Below, in pieces: positions 1-11,583 of a stretch of 64,000 nucleotides of DNA. The notes beneath the pieces are model-generated. The model was not told the DNA's origin. It saw nothing but the letters and a program-made list of their open reading frames with translations, and did not search any database. The stretch covers positions 32,502-96,501 of the forward strand of contig JBAJFG010000046.1 of the NCBI GenBank assembly GCA_037903475.1. The letters run 5' to 3'. Position numbers and translations under genes: made by a program. Each line of letters starts with the position of its first letter. The stretch's first letter is position 1. Source of the DNA: Ancylostoma caninum. Its lineage: Eukaryota; Nematoda; Chromadorea; Rhabditida; Ancylostomatidae.

Positions 1-240
1 CCTTTTCCTATGTCGCCGCTAAACCGCTCGTTCCCTCCCTCATCGGTGTCTCTCTTCCCACTCTTACCTTTCCTTTGCCATTTTATGGATCTCTTGATCT
101 CATCTACTCAAGCTACTCTTTTTCTTTTTTTTTCTGTTTCTCCACTATGTACTTTTGTTCGCCTGGATGACTTTCGCTTGAGAACTTCGATAACATTTTA
201 TTTTTCGCTATTTATGCTCTTTATTTTGTACTTGTTCGCT

Positions 241-310
241 AAATTCATTCATTCGTTCATTCATTCATTCATTTATCCATTCATTCATTCACCCGTTCAT
301 CCATTCAACC
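241..310. repeat. (ATTC)n tetranucleotide microsatellite
   Basis: About 16 repeats of ATTC with scattered variants (CGTTC, TATCC, CCGTTC). Its translation produces a spurious repeat ORF, which is not a gene. Confidence 0.9.
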
Positions 311-1957
311 CCCAAATTCTCTCCTTTTCTCCCACAGCCTTTCTTCTTTAACCTGAACGTAAATGGTGTGAAGTGAAAAAAGTGAATTCTGATAAAAATA
401 GTCCTAGAGAAATTCTATTTCCTGATTACCAGAGACGCGTCAGACGCATCACTATCACGGCAGTGTCTGAAAATATTTACGCTTCTGTGTGGCATCCGGC
501 TTCCGTCAAAGGTCGACTTATTCAGATTGTACTCGTCCGCTGTTGACGTGTGTGCGCATAAGTTTTGGCATGCCAGAGTTGTTTATTCGACTTGAACTTA
601 CATTTAGTGGGGAGTTTTCCCTGTTATGGTTGGGTGTCGTTGCTAGGGTATGAGGGAATGATGGGGAAATTAGGGAAAGAAAATTAGTATTAATGAGCAG
701 AAATAAAATCTTAATAGCAGAGTGTTAAGAATAAACTTGTGCTCTATCTAATTAGCTGAGCTTCGGCCACTTATTTCATATGGCAGGCATCCTGCCTCAT
801 AACATATACGATTATTCGGTTTGGATGATTGAAAGATCATTAGATTACTTACCATTATCATTACTTACTTTGGATTATTTAGGTTGTTACTATTTAGGAT
901 TTACTCTCGAGATCCGACGGGAGTTGATTTAGTCTCTGTGCATCCAGGAACTCCCCTCCCACTGAAACGGTCATTACTCTTGGGACAACTTAATGTAAAT
1001 GCCCGTTTCGCTTTTCCACTCCGCTTCTAAGGCAAAGTTTCACCTCAAAAACAGAGTTTTTTCAACTGATGGAATCTGTCACAGCTACCCAGGACGTTCG
1101 TACACACACATTGCCTCGAAACCGTATTTTTGGGGTCTTTCGGCCGAGAGTGGGTGGGGTTCTTAGCTTCTGTGGTAGATGACCGGTGCCTGACTACCAC
1201 TGAGCTGTGGCTGCTGCGTTGTTTTTGATGAGCATAGATGCTTCCGCTGAATACATTTAATTTCTACTTTTTATGGACGACTTGTACAGGTCACAATAGG
1301 ATTAGCCTTTCTAGAACGATTTATTGACCATTTCGAAGAATTTCGCGTACAATATCCTAAAATCGGGAGGCTCTCCATTTAAGAGAGCGTTTTTTGTGGT
1401 GTGTGCGTACACGTAGGGTTTTGTATGCAAAGATAATCCATGAAGTTATTTTTGCTGGTCCATTTTTGTAAATTCCACGAGCTTTCCGGATAGTTCTCTT
1501 AAAGTGCTTGGCTATTTTAGCATGATAAGGCTCTATAGTGCAGGCCTTTTTTAGCGTGATAAACTTTATTGCTGTTCTTGGAAGGATTAAGTGTGAATAG
1601 GCTTTCTAGGTGACATTTAGAAGATCGATGAAGCTGTCCTTCTTTGTGCAGAGAAGAAACGGGAACAAATGTACACTAGGGAACCAGCAGGGACAGGAGA
1701 TCTGGAAATTTCTTGTAAAAAAACAATTATGAACCCTTCGACAGACGAGGTCTCTTAGTGTTAGAACAAATCTATGGTAAGGAGTATTGAGTGGTTCAGT
1801 TACCCAAGTTTTCTCTGTTTCAGTGCTTCAGGCACTATTTCTACAGCCCAATAAAGTGGAAATCAATAATTACTGAAGCGCAAAAAGATATTATTCCTTA
1901 GAACTTTCTCAAGTTGTGAGTTTTCTTACACGTACTAGCCTATCACGCCCGCAGTCT
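311..1957. other. No gene or element recognised
   Basis: AT-rich sequence without an open frame of interest, splice-site-framed exon or clear repeat. Confidence 0.5.
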
Positions 1958-2067
1958 GGATGCATTATGAAGATTACCCAGGGTAAACATCTTGACGACC
2001 ATGTCAACAAAGGGTGAATTTGTGTGGTGTCAAGGCGTTTACCCTGGGTAATCTCATAGATGCATGT
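1958..2067. mobile_element. Hairpin element of the ATTACCC..GGGTAAT family, copy 1
   Basis: GATTACCCAGGGTAAAC at 1972 is mirrored by GTTTACCCTGGGTAATC ending at 2053. The flanks TGCATTATGA and TCATAGATGCA extend the arms. Between them lies GTCAACAAAGGGTGAATTTG, shared with other copies. Confidence 0.75.
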
Positions 2068-2910
2068 GACCTCGGGCTCAATATTTCATCAATTTTCATC
2101 ATAGTGAAGGGGATGTTGGTGAAAACTGGCCTCTTTACTTTTGTGGATGATCAAGAAGGCGTCCCATTGCTCTAAGCAGGAAAGGTGCTGAGCCGCTGAG
2201 AGAGAACATAAAAGCATTTTATAGGAAATGCGTCAGCCATCCGTCAAACGCGGTGATTTACGAAGATTTGTGAAGGGAATGACGCCTGACGCACCTCATT
2301 TTCGAGATAAATTGCTTTGTAGTCTTATTTCTACTATTACAATATTTATAACCACTCCAGTTGTGAACTAATGTCCTATAAGTAATAGGCAAGCGAGGTA
2401 GATGTTCGCATCATTGCGCTTAAAAAGAAAAAGAGGATTTATATTAGATGCGTGCGTCAGTCAGGCATCAGAAAAGAGCATCCATTCGTGGAGGATTCTT
2501 TTATGAAAATAGATCATACCGTCATGTATGTACACTTTGAAAGAAAATACCGAGCGTTCTTTGAGAATAGTCGCGAGGCAGCGGACGCGTACGTCTCGCG
2601 TGCGTCCGAGCTGCGTCAGTGCTGCGGTTGGGCCTATCCTTCCCCTATACCCCGAGTACATCTCAATCTACCTCTCAACTCTCTGACCTTAATCGACCCA
2701 CTGTTCGAGGTGTGTATGTGGTGTGCTAAAAGGGATAAGTAACCGTTCTTTACATCCTAATTTGAGAGTTCTGTATCAGTTGTCCGTGGCTCAGGTAGAG
2801 AACTGACGTGTCTCACCTTGTCAAAAAGTGCTAACACGTGTAACATGAGGTGTTGGCCATCTCTTCCGGATGCCGAGAGCTACGCCTACCCTCGCAAAAA
2901 GGGATCCTTT

Positions 2911-3062
2911 AAGGAACAGGTGTCCCTTTTTGTAATCTTTCAATTGTGTTAGTGTTCTCACCTGCTCACACAGTTTCTACATATTGAAGGAACAGATGTC
3001 TCTTTTTGTGATTTTTCAATTATGTTATTGTTCTCATCTGCTCACGTAGTTCCTACATATTC
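2911..3062. repeat. Two tandem copies of a 76-bp unit
   Basis: Units 2911-2986 and 2987-3062 both start AAGGAACAG and end CTACATATT, with about ten substitutions between them. No coding role is apparent. Confidence 0.85.
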
Positions 3063-3763
3063 GATTCCTTGGAGTGGAATGATCCCTTGGATCCAAATGA
3101 AACCTATCTACAGTTCAAATCTTTGCCTGACAAGTGGTACGAAGTGATGAATCATGTCCCATGCGCTATTTTTGGACAACCCCTGCGTCTTCTATCTAAT
3201 CCATGTGTTCAACTACTTTCTGTGCTCACGTTTTTGCAGCATCTGCCGCCACCCTGTCGAACCTATCTATTTCGGGCAACTAGCAGTTGCTGTTCATATG
3301 TTTTCTGATGCATTGAGAGAGTATTGAGAGGGGAGGCGTGAGTCTGTGAAAAAGGAATGCGAACTAGGCATTTGTCACCACTGGCGTTCTTTGAACAGCT
3401 CCGCGTTCTTGTGTTCCACCCCAAAGAGACGCCAACAACGCAAAACATCAACACCACACACACATACATACACTCCAGACAACAGCCGGAACAAAATATG
3501 CTCTCGGCTGGAGATCAATGATGACTCTGTTGCTGTTGTGGTGAGTAGCGAGGCGAGGGAGAGGAATTCTGGGGTGGGGGATTCCTGTGGAAGAGAAGGA
3601 GGAGGCAAGAAACGAATTTCTTCGTGTTAAAGGATTTCTTACATGATCTAACATTATCTAACACCGTCTGAGATCGTGTGACATAATGTGACGTCTCGAA
3701 GTAGCTGAGGTAAGACGCGAGCATGCCGTGTCTAACTGAATCTTGCATGATCCAGACCTGGGC

Positions 3764-3878
3764 CTTGATGCGTCATTGAGATTACCCTTGGTAGATGTTT
3801 TCACACCCATGTTAACGACGGGTAAATTTGCGGGGTTAACACGCTTACCCTAGGTAATCTTAATCATGCATGCGGCCA
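3764..3878. mobile_element. Hairpin element of the same family, copy 2
   Basis: GAGATTACCCTTGGTAGATG opens the left arm and CTTACCCTAGGTAATCTTAA closes the right arm at 3843-3862. The middle has GTTAACGACGGGTAAATTTG, as in copy 1 with few changes. Confidence 0.7.
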
Positions 3879-3886
3879 CTGGTTTC

Positions 3887-3992
3887 ATCACTGAAATCAC
3901 CCAGGATAAATATTTTGGCTCCCGTGTTGACTAATGGTAAATTTATGTGGTATTGATGTTACCACGTTTACCCTGGGTAATTTCAATGATGG
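3887..3992. mobile_element. Hairpin element of the same family, copy 3
   Basis: Begins CTGAAATCACCCAGGATAAA and ends GTTTACCCTGGGTAATTTCA. The middle GTTGACTAATGGTAAATTTA is again related. It lies about 10 bases from copy 2. Confidence 0.7.
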
Positions 3993-6205
3993 TGTGCTGC
4001 CTTTGACATCATCCAACACCTGATAGCAGTAACGATTTGTGAGAAAACTCTGATTCCACTAATATATACCTTGTAGTAATAGCTGCTAATAGGTCCCACG
4101 CCAGATGCGGTCGCCAGTGAGAGGGAGGGAGGAGGGAGGGGAGGCCAAACAAGGAGGCGAAAATCTTTTCATGGAATAAGTGAAAATTCTGAATCAGTTT
4201 TTTTTGAACATGTTGTTTTTATCCAAGTCCATGTTTTTTTTAACATTTATTATTAAATATTTACATTTGCGATCAATTTATAATAAGTTTGCTTATTCGT
4301 CACCCCTCCAGACTGTTCGGTGATTGATCTTTTTCCCCGCTGTCTGCCTGCCGACATACCTATAAATGCCTACATTGCGCAGTAATGACTACTTATGGGT
4401 AGGCAACACAACATCTCGTGAAATTGTGAGCGTATGAATCATTTCCAGACAATTTTGCTTGGAAAATACCATTTTTATGTAAATTTTATTAATATCACGC
4501 TATTAAGGGTTTTCCGACGTGCTAGTCACCTAGTGATTGCAACTGTGACTCAGTGACCTTTAACGAATTTATTACCAGTACATGCCAGTTATTTGGTTGA
4601 GTTATGAGCGTCCATATAGGGAATAAATGTATTGTCAGAACAAAGGTTCGACAGCCCAATTTAGAAGATATTTTCCTTCTTAATTAGTGACTCTTGGCCT
4701 ACCTTTACACAAACAACCAACGTTCTTCTCGGGTTCCGCTAGCTGTGAGCGGAAACGGCGACTCATCCAAATTTTTGTTTCGTCGAACTTTTCTCCTTTA
4801 ATGAGTGAACGGTATTGTGGTAGTGCCAAGTCTTGGCTACGAGGCAGTAACTTGAAGGATATCCAAATCCGCAGTTGGAAATGGGTGCAGTCGAAGGGTT
4901 GATTGGCACTCCAACCTCGGTTAAGTTACCCAAGGGGTATTAGAGTATTTCCGAAGAGTCTATTTTTGCACGGGTGTGGCCGAATGGCGAAGCAAATCCC
5001 CTCTGAGAGCGACACATGGAGATTTGTGCTATTCTACCGGCGATATCCTTTGTCTAAAGCTGTATAAAACGGAGAAGAAAATTCCACATTTTTGAAATGT
5101 CGTTTTCAAAATGTTTTAAAAGACCGGCAGTCCATGGAAACTAACCTCGTGTATCAGTAGACTTGCTATGAAAAGCTCTTCAAAATAAATATACACGCAC
5201 CTTCAAAAATATAATATGGTCGAGAAAAGAGATCATCACGAAGACAGCGGACATTTATAACTCCTTAACCTAATATTTCAAGTGTTATTGTGGATGAGTG
5301 GATTGAGCTTGATGGGGAAAAAGTGAGGTTCACATGTGACCTATCATACTGATTGGAGAAATGAAATTTTATGCAGATTTTTCAGGATTTGGATAGCTGG
5401 AAAATGGCTTTCTAAATCACCAACCAATCACCTTTTTTGTAGAGAATTGAGATATTCTCGCATTGGACAAATTTTAATGTGAAAGTTCTGCAGAAATATC
5501 CGGGGTTTTGTGTTTATGATGGCTTGCCAGATTTTTCCAGAATGTATTACGCACGTAATTTATAAAATGCGCTGTGTGTTTCCGTTTTGGTGAGTATATT
5601 GTGGTTCTTATGAGTTCGGGGAGGTTCATTTCCTGCTGCACCGACCCTCTCATCCACTTTGTTAGTCTATCCCTCCATTGATTTACTTATTTTGTCCATT
5701 CATATAAATTGTATGGAAGGAAGAAAAGGATGACAAGCGCGAGTATTTGTTTTTATAGTTTTTTTTCTGGATCCTATCAGAACCTGATGAGGATAAGAAG
5801 GAAATGCTCCTGAACTTAGTGAGTGTATCAGCGCTGTACTCTGGGCAAAGTTAGCCAGAGTGGAAACCAACTTCCTGGAAAATATTTGTTGCACCAGAAT
5901 TTTGAAGAGGATAGATCAATTTTCCAAGTTGTTCAATGCTTCGATTAATCAGATCCTCGCTTTCTTGAATAACCTATTCCAGAAAGTACTGTCCTAACAA
6001 ATCGCTATGACATTCGCGCATGACGTGTTGAATTCCCACCCCCTCCCTCCGCCTGCACCCATTTTCCTTGAAATCTGGGGAGGGGGGGGGGAGGATTGTG
6101 AGAGGTACGGCATCTGACGCATACGTCATAATGACACAGATAGTATGTAACCTATTTCCAGACCGAGGACGCTACTGCTCAACTATCTTTCCCATGCCCG
6201 GGGTC
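3993..6205. other. No gene or element recognised
   Basis: AT-rich intergenic DNA. A short purine run (GAGGGAGGGAGGAGGGAGG) at about 4121-4142 is the only local oddity. Confidence 0.5.
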
Positions 6206-6370
6206 ACCATTGGCATTACCCGGGGTAAACGTGCTAGCGCCACACAAATCCACCGATCCTCAACACGGCATCAACATGTTTACCCTGGGTGAGGCCAACA
6301 ATGCATCCAGACCCAAATTTACCCTTAGCCTAGCATCCGTCAACATGTTTACCCTGTTTACGCATTCATG
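6206..6370. mobile_element. Hairpin element of the same family, copy 4, rearranged
   Basis: Left arm ATTACCCGGGGTAAACGTG, right arm ATGTTTACCCTGGGTGAGGC ending near 6294, then a second half unit (AAATTTACCCTTAGCC, ATGTTTACCCTG) to about 6356. Confidence 0.6.
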
Positions 6371-6882
6371 GCGTTGTACATACCTAGTTGGCAGTGACGG
6401 AGGCGGAAAGTGGGGAGGAGGGGTAGAACGGGAAATAAGAGGTCTCCGCCACTTTGAGGGCTCGATGAAAAGTAAAAGTAATATGAATAATGTTTACCCT
6501 GTTGAATAATTCATGAAAGTTGTTAGAAAATTAAAATAAAAAATGCACTACCACAAGGTTTTCACCTGCTCTGTAAAGTACAATATTTTCAAAAATTCGG
6601 CGAGAGAGCTTTACCCAGACTCGATGACTTGACCACCTGGAAGATCATTTTTTGTTCGGCTAACAGCCCTCCATCACGCCTATCATATGAGTATACCCAG
6701 CGGTAATGATCTGCTGCGCAGGCGGTTCGGTATTTCAGCACCCTTAGAGGTCAGTACTTAGAAGGAAACATTCATTACCTCCAAGATCTCGAAGGATTAC
6801 GATAGGGTAATAGGGTCAACGTCCTTAAAGTACAGCTGATTCAGACAGTGTGATAGATGTTGTGTTGTTTGTCGTCATGTTC

Positions 6883-6913
6883 GGCATGGTACGGTATGGT
6901 ACAGTACCATGCC
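6883..6913. repeat. Perfect 10-bp stem hairpin
   Basis: GGCATGGTAC, an 11-base spacer and GTACCATGCC. It stands alone without any neighbouring gene. Confidence 0.6.
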
Positions 6914-7765
6914 AAGGTTGTTCAATGAAGCGATGAAGTGCAGATAGATGACAGCCGAATGTTTACGTAATGATTAAGTGAATTTCGGAAAAAATAGCGG
7001 TCCACAAGTTTGCAAGTGACATATTCGCCGTGGCGCTACGTGCGTGCATGCCTGCTAGGTACAAGTTTTCATGGCATGTTGCACTTTGTCGGGCGATTCG
7101 CCTGCTGCCGGCCGGCGTATTTACCAACAAGTACACATGAACGAAATGCTGTACAGTGCAAACAAATCGATGTCCATATCCACTCTCGTCGTCTGCTTCT
7201 AGCCATCGATTACTGGTTTACTTGGAGACGATGTCGAACGGTTTTTGTGATCCGAGGGGAGGTGTACTTGCTTGTCCAGGCAAAGGGTTCGCAGCTGAAA
7301 TGTTGCTGGCCAATATGGGCGCTTGTGATAGTTGGCCGCTCGTCATCGAGCAGATTCGTTACGTATTTACCCACTACTCAGTGGATCTGTTCTCGTTCGG
7401 GTTTTACTGAGGCACTGAAAAGGTGCGTGTATCCACACTATCAGATCAAGTAAGTAGTGAAAGGTATGATTACTGTACTTCTCCAGAGGAGAAAAAATAC
7501 ATGGTGGCCTTGTACATGCTAGACGTACGCATGAACGTGATACCAGGTCAGTCTGCCACTATGCTACACGCCTAGTATAGCACCATGCTTCGCGGTAGCT
7601 CGTCGGCATCGATTCAGATACGTATTGATTTTGGGCGTGGCATCGCTGACGTTGCAGCAGCAGCCTTCCAGTAATCAATACGTATAGAACTCGATATAGC
7701 ATGAGCACCGGTGGCGCAGTGGGCTATACTCACTCCACATATGGTGCATCTGAGGCCGCATTCAT

Positions 7766-8062
7766 CATTGAGGTTACCCATGGTAGACTTGTGAGCTTAC
7801 CTAGTGCCTTATGTATAATAGAAAATACCCAGGGTAAACGATGAACGACGAACGAACGGTCCTCTTCCCCCCCCCCCTCTCTACCCTAAATTTACCAACC
7901 GTTAACACGCCAACACATTTACCCTGGGTAGTCTCAGTGATGCGTCTAGCCTCTAAATTCCTCCTTTACCTGGTACATCAACATCTTACCAGTGCGTAGC
8001 GTTATCTGTACACGGCTGGTTACCCATGAGTAATTCTACCTATGGCAATGAGTTTACCCATC
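7766..8062. mobile_element. Hairpin element of the same family, copy 5, plus a half copy
   Basis: GAGGTTACCCATGGTAGAC at 7770 and TTTACCCTGGGTAGTCTCAG ending near 7938 are the outer arms. An inner arm ATACCCAGGGTAAACG at 7826 suggests one unit inside another. A partial unit with TTACCCATGAGTAA lies at 8021-8061. Confidence 0.55.
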
Positions 8063-8415
8063 CTTTCAATGATGTTTCAGGATCTGAAATGTTAGGAAAC
8101 CAAAATTGACGTTCTATACAACCCAATATTACGTTGCTCTATTTCTGGATTACCATTGTGCTTACCATTGTTACTCTATTTGGTCCCTGTTCCACTGATA
8201 CCACTCTAGAAGATTATCGTCTGAGTACTTTGCTTGAAATTCTGCTGTGATGCCTTAAAATCTTGGGCCCGAATGTACGAGATGGCCAATCCTTCCAATG
8301 ATGAGTCCAGGTCTTAGATATCCCACACAGAAGAAAATATCTATGACCTACCGATTAACCCATCAGTCCATGACTAAATTCTCCAGAGATCGACATTTGT
8401 CAAAAACCACCGCAA

Positions 8416-9008
8416 ATGCTCTTTGCTCCGCATCAGCTGTCACGTAACCAAACTTTGTCCAGACTTCACCCTTCCGGTAGATGGGGGCGGACGGGCGGAG
8501 ACGAAGTGTTTTGTTGTGCCGCCGACGGCGTGTGCAACAGTGCCACGGGACGGTGCTGCACTTCGGGTACACAACGCTGTGCCTCGTTGATTGCACTCGA
8601 TTGCTGGCAGACGCTGCGAATCGCGCTCGACAAGCCAGCCGCAGACGAAATAGTGGGCCCGCGACGGAGCATGTCAGTTTCAGACGAACACTCGCATGCA
8701 AAGTGCACGGCATTTGTTTGCGGCCTCGTAAACTTGTGGCCGCATCATCTGCCGCCGCCGCCGCCGCCCACCGCGACGAGGCACCACCGACGCAGGAGAA
8801 CTACATTCTGTGGGATGGGGGTCTGAGGGACGTGATTATGTCAGGTGTTGTGCTGGCGCTGGGTTACGGTGTTTTTCCTTGTTTTGGTCAACTTGCGCAC
8901 CAGAATGAGGGATATTTGGAAAAATTCTCAGACGCTAACGGGAGAATTTCAAATTCCTCACACAATCGTACAGAAAAACCGCAGCAAAAAGAGTTTTTGA
9001 TCATATGA
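8416..9008. other. GC-rich island with overlapping open frames on both strands
   Basis: Between about 8440 and 8830 base composition becomes clearly GC- and CpG-rich compared with its surroundings, and long frames are open on both strands at once (175 codons on plus from 8481, 116 on minus). A (CCG)6 run lies at 8752-8770. Simultaneous openness on both strands follows from low stop-codon density in GC-rich DNA, so no gene is called. An old exon or promoter island remains possible. Confidence 0.4.
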
Positions 9009-9852
9009 CTAATAAGGAAGAGACGTGGAGATGGTCAGTTGCGGAAGGACCGCAGCAGAAAGCCTGAACGACTGCAACAGGAATTTAAGAAGATCGCAGC
9101 AGAAAGCCAAAAGGACCCCACCTATGCCTAGGTGAAAGGAAATGCTAGCATATCACTACCTTGAAAGAATCACGACTAATTACTATTGAGTAAGGAAAGG
9201 TACTTTCGAAGCGATAAAATCCTACGATGCGCCAGCTTACATCATCGAGTATAATTGTTGTTGAGCCGAAAATGACCGATAGCTCCTCTCCTACGTATTC
9301 TCATTATTGCTGAATAGAAGGAGACAGAATTCTCTGTTTGTCTTTATTTTTCCGAAGGCGTAAATTGGAATGTTGTTGGATTGATGGCAAAAGTCAATCC
9401 AAGTTGCAGTGGCCGGTCTATTTTGCTATTATTATTGCATATTCCTAGTATGACACTCACTCGAAGAGCTTATCACTGTCCTCTCACGTGATGAATCGTT
9501 CACGGACAAGCCTAACGTTGATGAAGTGACGCAGATCAATTAGATGTATTTCGTGGGAAAATGATTATCATTCTGCGAAAATGCGCTATGAACACGGCGC
9601 TTAATAGGGTGCATTTATATTTAAGCCTTCCCTGTCTAGACTGCATCATCCCAAGAGCTCTGGAAAATCGTAATTAATCAAAACATTCCTTTTACTGAAC
9701 ATAAATAGTTCTGGCCTCGGGAAGACGTATAGGCAGCTTCTAAGTTATCGAAATCCGGGAAAGAGGAAAAATGGATCATCTACGCCTACGCTGAGCCTTT
9801 AGACTGATCCTCACAACCTCCTATAGGTTGATCTGCCGTTGGTGATAATTGC
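9009..9852. other. No gene recognised
   Basis: Contains three loosely spaced CGCAGCAGAAAGCC-like copies at 8978-9102 and is otherwise plain AT-rich sequence. Confidence 0.45.
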
Positions 9853-11246
9853 GGCCACAGCCGGTGTTCATACTTTATCGCGAGGCAATGACGTCATGGT
9901 GGCTATCATGACATCTGCGACGCGACCAGTAGCGAGATCCTCGCGCCGCACAGTATTGTCATGTGATCTTGCACATTCACGTACACACACGATAGTGCGC
10001 GTCCCAGGCGTTAAGGAGTGTTTATACTTTTTCGCGACGCCATGGCGTCGCGGCGACGGCCACAACACGCGCGACGCGACGGATAGCGAAGCCGTCGCGT
10101 CGCCCCGTCGCGCCATGCTGAGCGTCGCAAATTTACGTACCCACGCAAAATCACATGCACACCTCGATTTATCGGGGATCATGGGTTTCCGCGGACTGTT
10201 TTGGACCTCGCGATACCGTTTGTAGTCTAAAATGTTTAGAGAATGTTCTCAGCGAATTTCAGTGGTGATCTCTGCGGGGACTGCAATTTTGAGCTGGGTT
10301 CCTCGCCAAGGATGTTTGTTTCCAAGATATGGAAGAAAGCGTTGCGGGTTTTTCTCATTTATTTGCATGTTCAGAGATTTTTTTCTTGCATTTGAGTTAT
10401 CAGAATGGTTTTTCTCCAATACATACACGGTCTTGCACAAAACCACGCCGGAACGTGAAAAATTATAAGAAGTGTAGGAGCGCAGGTCTATCCTACATTC
10501 ACCTGTAAATCAATACCGCACTGATCGAACACTGTTCTGAAGCACCTGTACAACGATGTCTACGTAAAAGGGAAACGATTCCGATAACTCAAATTCAAAA
10601 CAAAATCTCTAGACCAATGAATAGATGTACCATGTATAACTACATTGTGTTCTTCCACAGCTCGGCTGACAAATTGTAAGTAGTAACCGCTCATAAACAG
10701 AAAACAGCATCAGATACATGAAAAGCTCACAAAATCACTACCTGAAACACTTACGACGCGTCAAAGTTCGTTCACATTCACATCTCCAACTGAATTCGTC
10801 TCATTCCATAGGTTTTGAGCCAAAACCACTCGAAAAAACTATAGAACATTGGTCAACTCCAGTCCGCAACATCAGCGAAACCATCGCGTCGTTTTTCAAG
10901 AAAAAACTATAAACAGGGCGCGATGTCGCGTCGCGATTGGAAACGCCAACTACCACATCGCGACCATTGTTTGCGCATGCATCCACTCGGAACCCATCGC
11001 ATTTGAACAGTTTGTGGGGGTGCGATGGTCGCGTCGCGCCGAAGTATAAACACTCCTTTACACCAATTCCGCATATAAGGCGATTCCTGTAAAGAAAGTA
11101 TAGACACCATATGTGACATATCTGTGACATTGCGTCGCGAAGTTGCCACCAACTACCACAACGCGACAGCATGCACGTCCTCGCGGGACCAACCGCTTGA
11201 AAATGTAGCTTGCGCGTCTGCGGAGCGAAAAAGTATAGACAGGCAT
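9853..11246. repeat. Nested inverted repeats with CGCGACGC-rich ends
   Basis: Inner pair: TTAAGGAGTGTTTATACTTT at 10009 and, reversed, GTAAAGGAGTGTTTATACTT ending at 11061. Outer pair: GGTGTTCATACTTTATCGCG near 9861 and, reversed, CTGTCTATACTTTTTCGCTC ending near 11242. All four ends lead into GCGACGCGAC-type sequence. The AT-rich middle (10220-10900) holds only short spurious ORFs. Looks like one element inserted in, or derived from, a relative. Confidence 0.6.
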
Positions 11247-11509
11247 GATGCAACGGGTCGTGAATGGGATCTGGGCGTGACATCATCGTTTCGTGCAGCT
11301 TTTCACTCATTCACTTGGACAAGTGGTAGTGCAGGTTGACATTATACAGCGTGTGCTTTGGATAGCTTCCTGGCGCATCCCTGCCATCTATTTAGTAATT
11401 TCCTTACTTCTTAGTAATAATTTTGCTCAATATACTGTAATTTGCATTTCCTGTAAATTCTCCAAATAGAATGCACTCACAGAGTACGTTCTCTGTGACA
11501 TTGTGCTGG

Positions 11510-11583
11510 TTCATGCATGGTACGAGAGAAAGAGCATTGTACGGACTTCATGCATGGTACGAGAGAAAGAGCATTGTACGGAC
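11510..11583. repeat. Perfect 37-bp tandem duplication
   Basis: TCATGCATGGTACGAGAGAA followed by AGAGCATTGTACGGACT is present twice head to tail without a mismatch, which implies a recent duplication. Confidence 0.9.

Noticed and set aside
10..351. 113-codon ORF rich in FIHSFIHS repeats
   Set aside because: It is a translation of the (ATTC)n microsatellite and flanking T-rich DNA.
1792..4940. Two spliced-leader-like strings (GGTTCAGTTACCCAAG near 1794 and GGTTAAGTTACCCAAG near 4919)
   Set aside because: They resemble nematode SL1 over 16 bases, but neither is followed by a GT splice donor at the proper distance or by a recognisable Sm site, so they are not SL RNA genes.
7010..7453. 147-codon open frame on plus, overlapped by an 84-codon frame
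   Set aside because: No family resemblance, two overlapping frames equally open, and no splice or start context. Treated as chance.
7700..7730. tRNA A-box-like string TGGCGCAGTGGG
   Set aside because: No B box or cloverleaf downstream. Could be a SINE fragment, but evidence is one box only.
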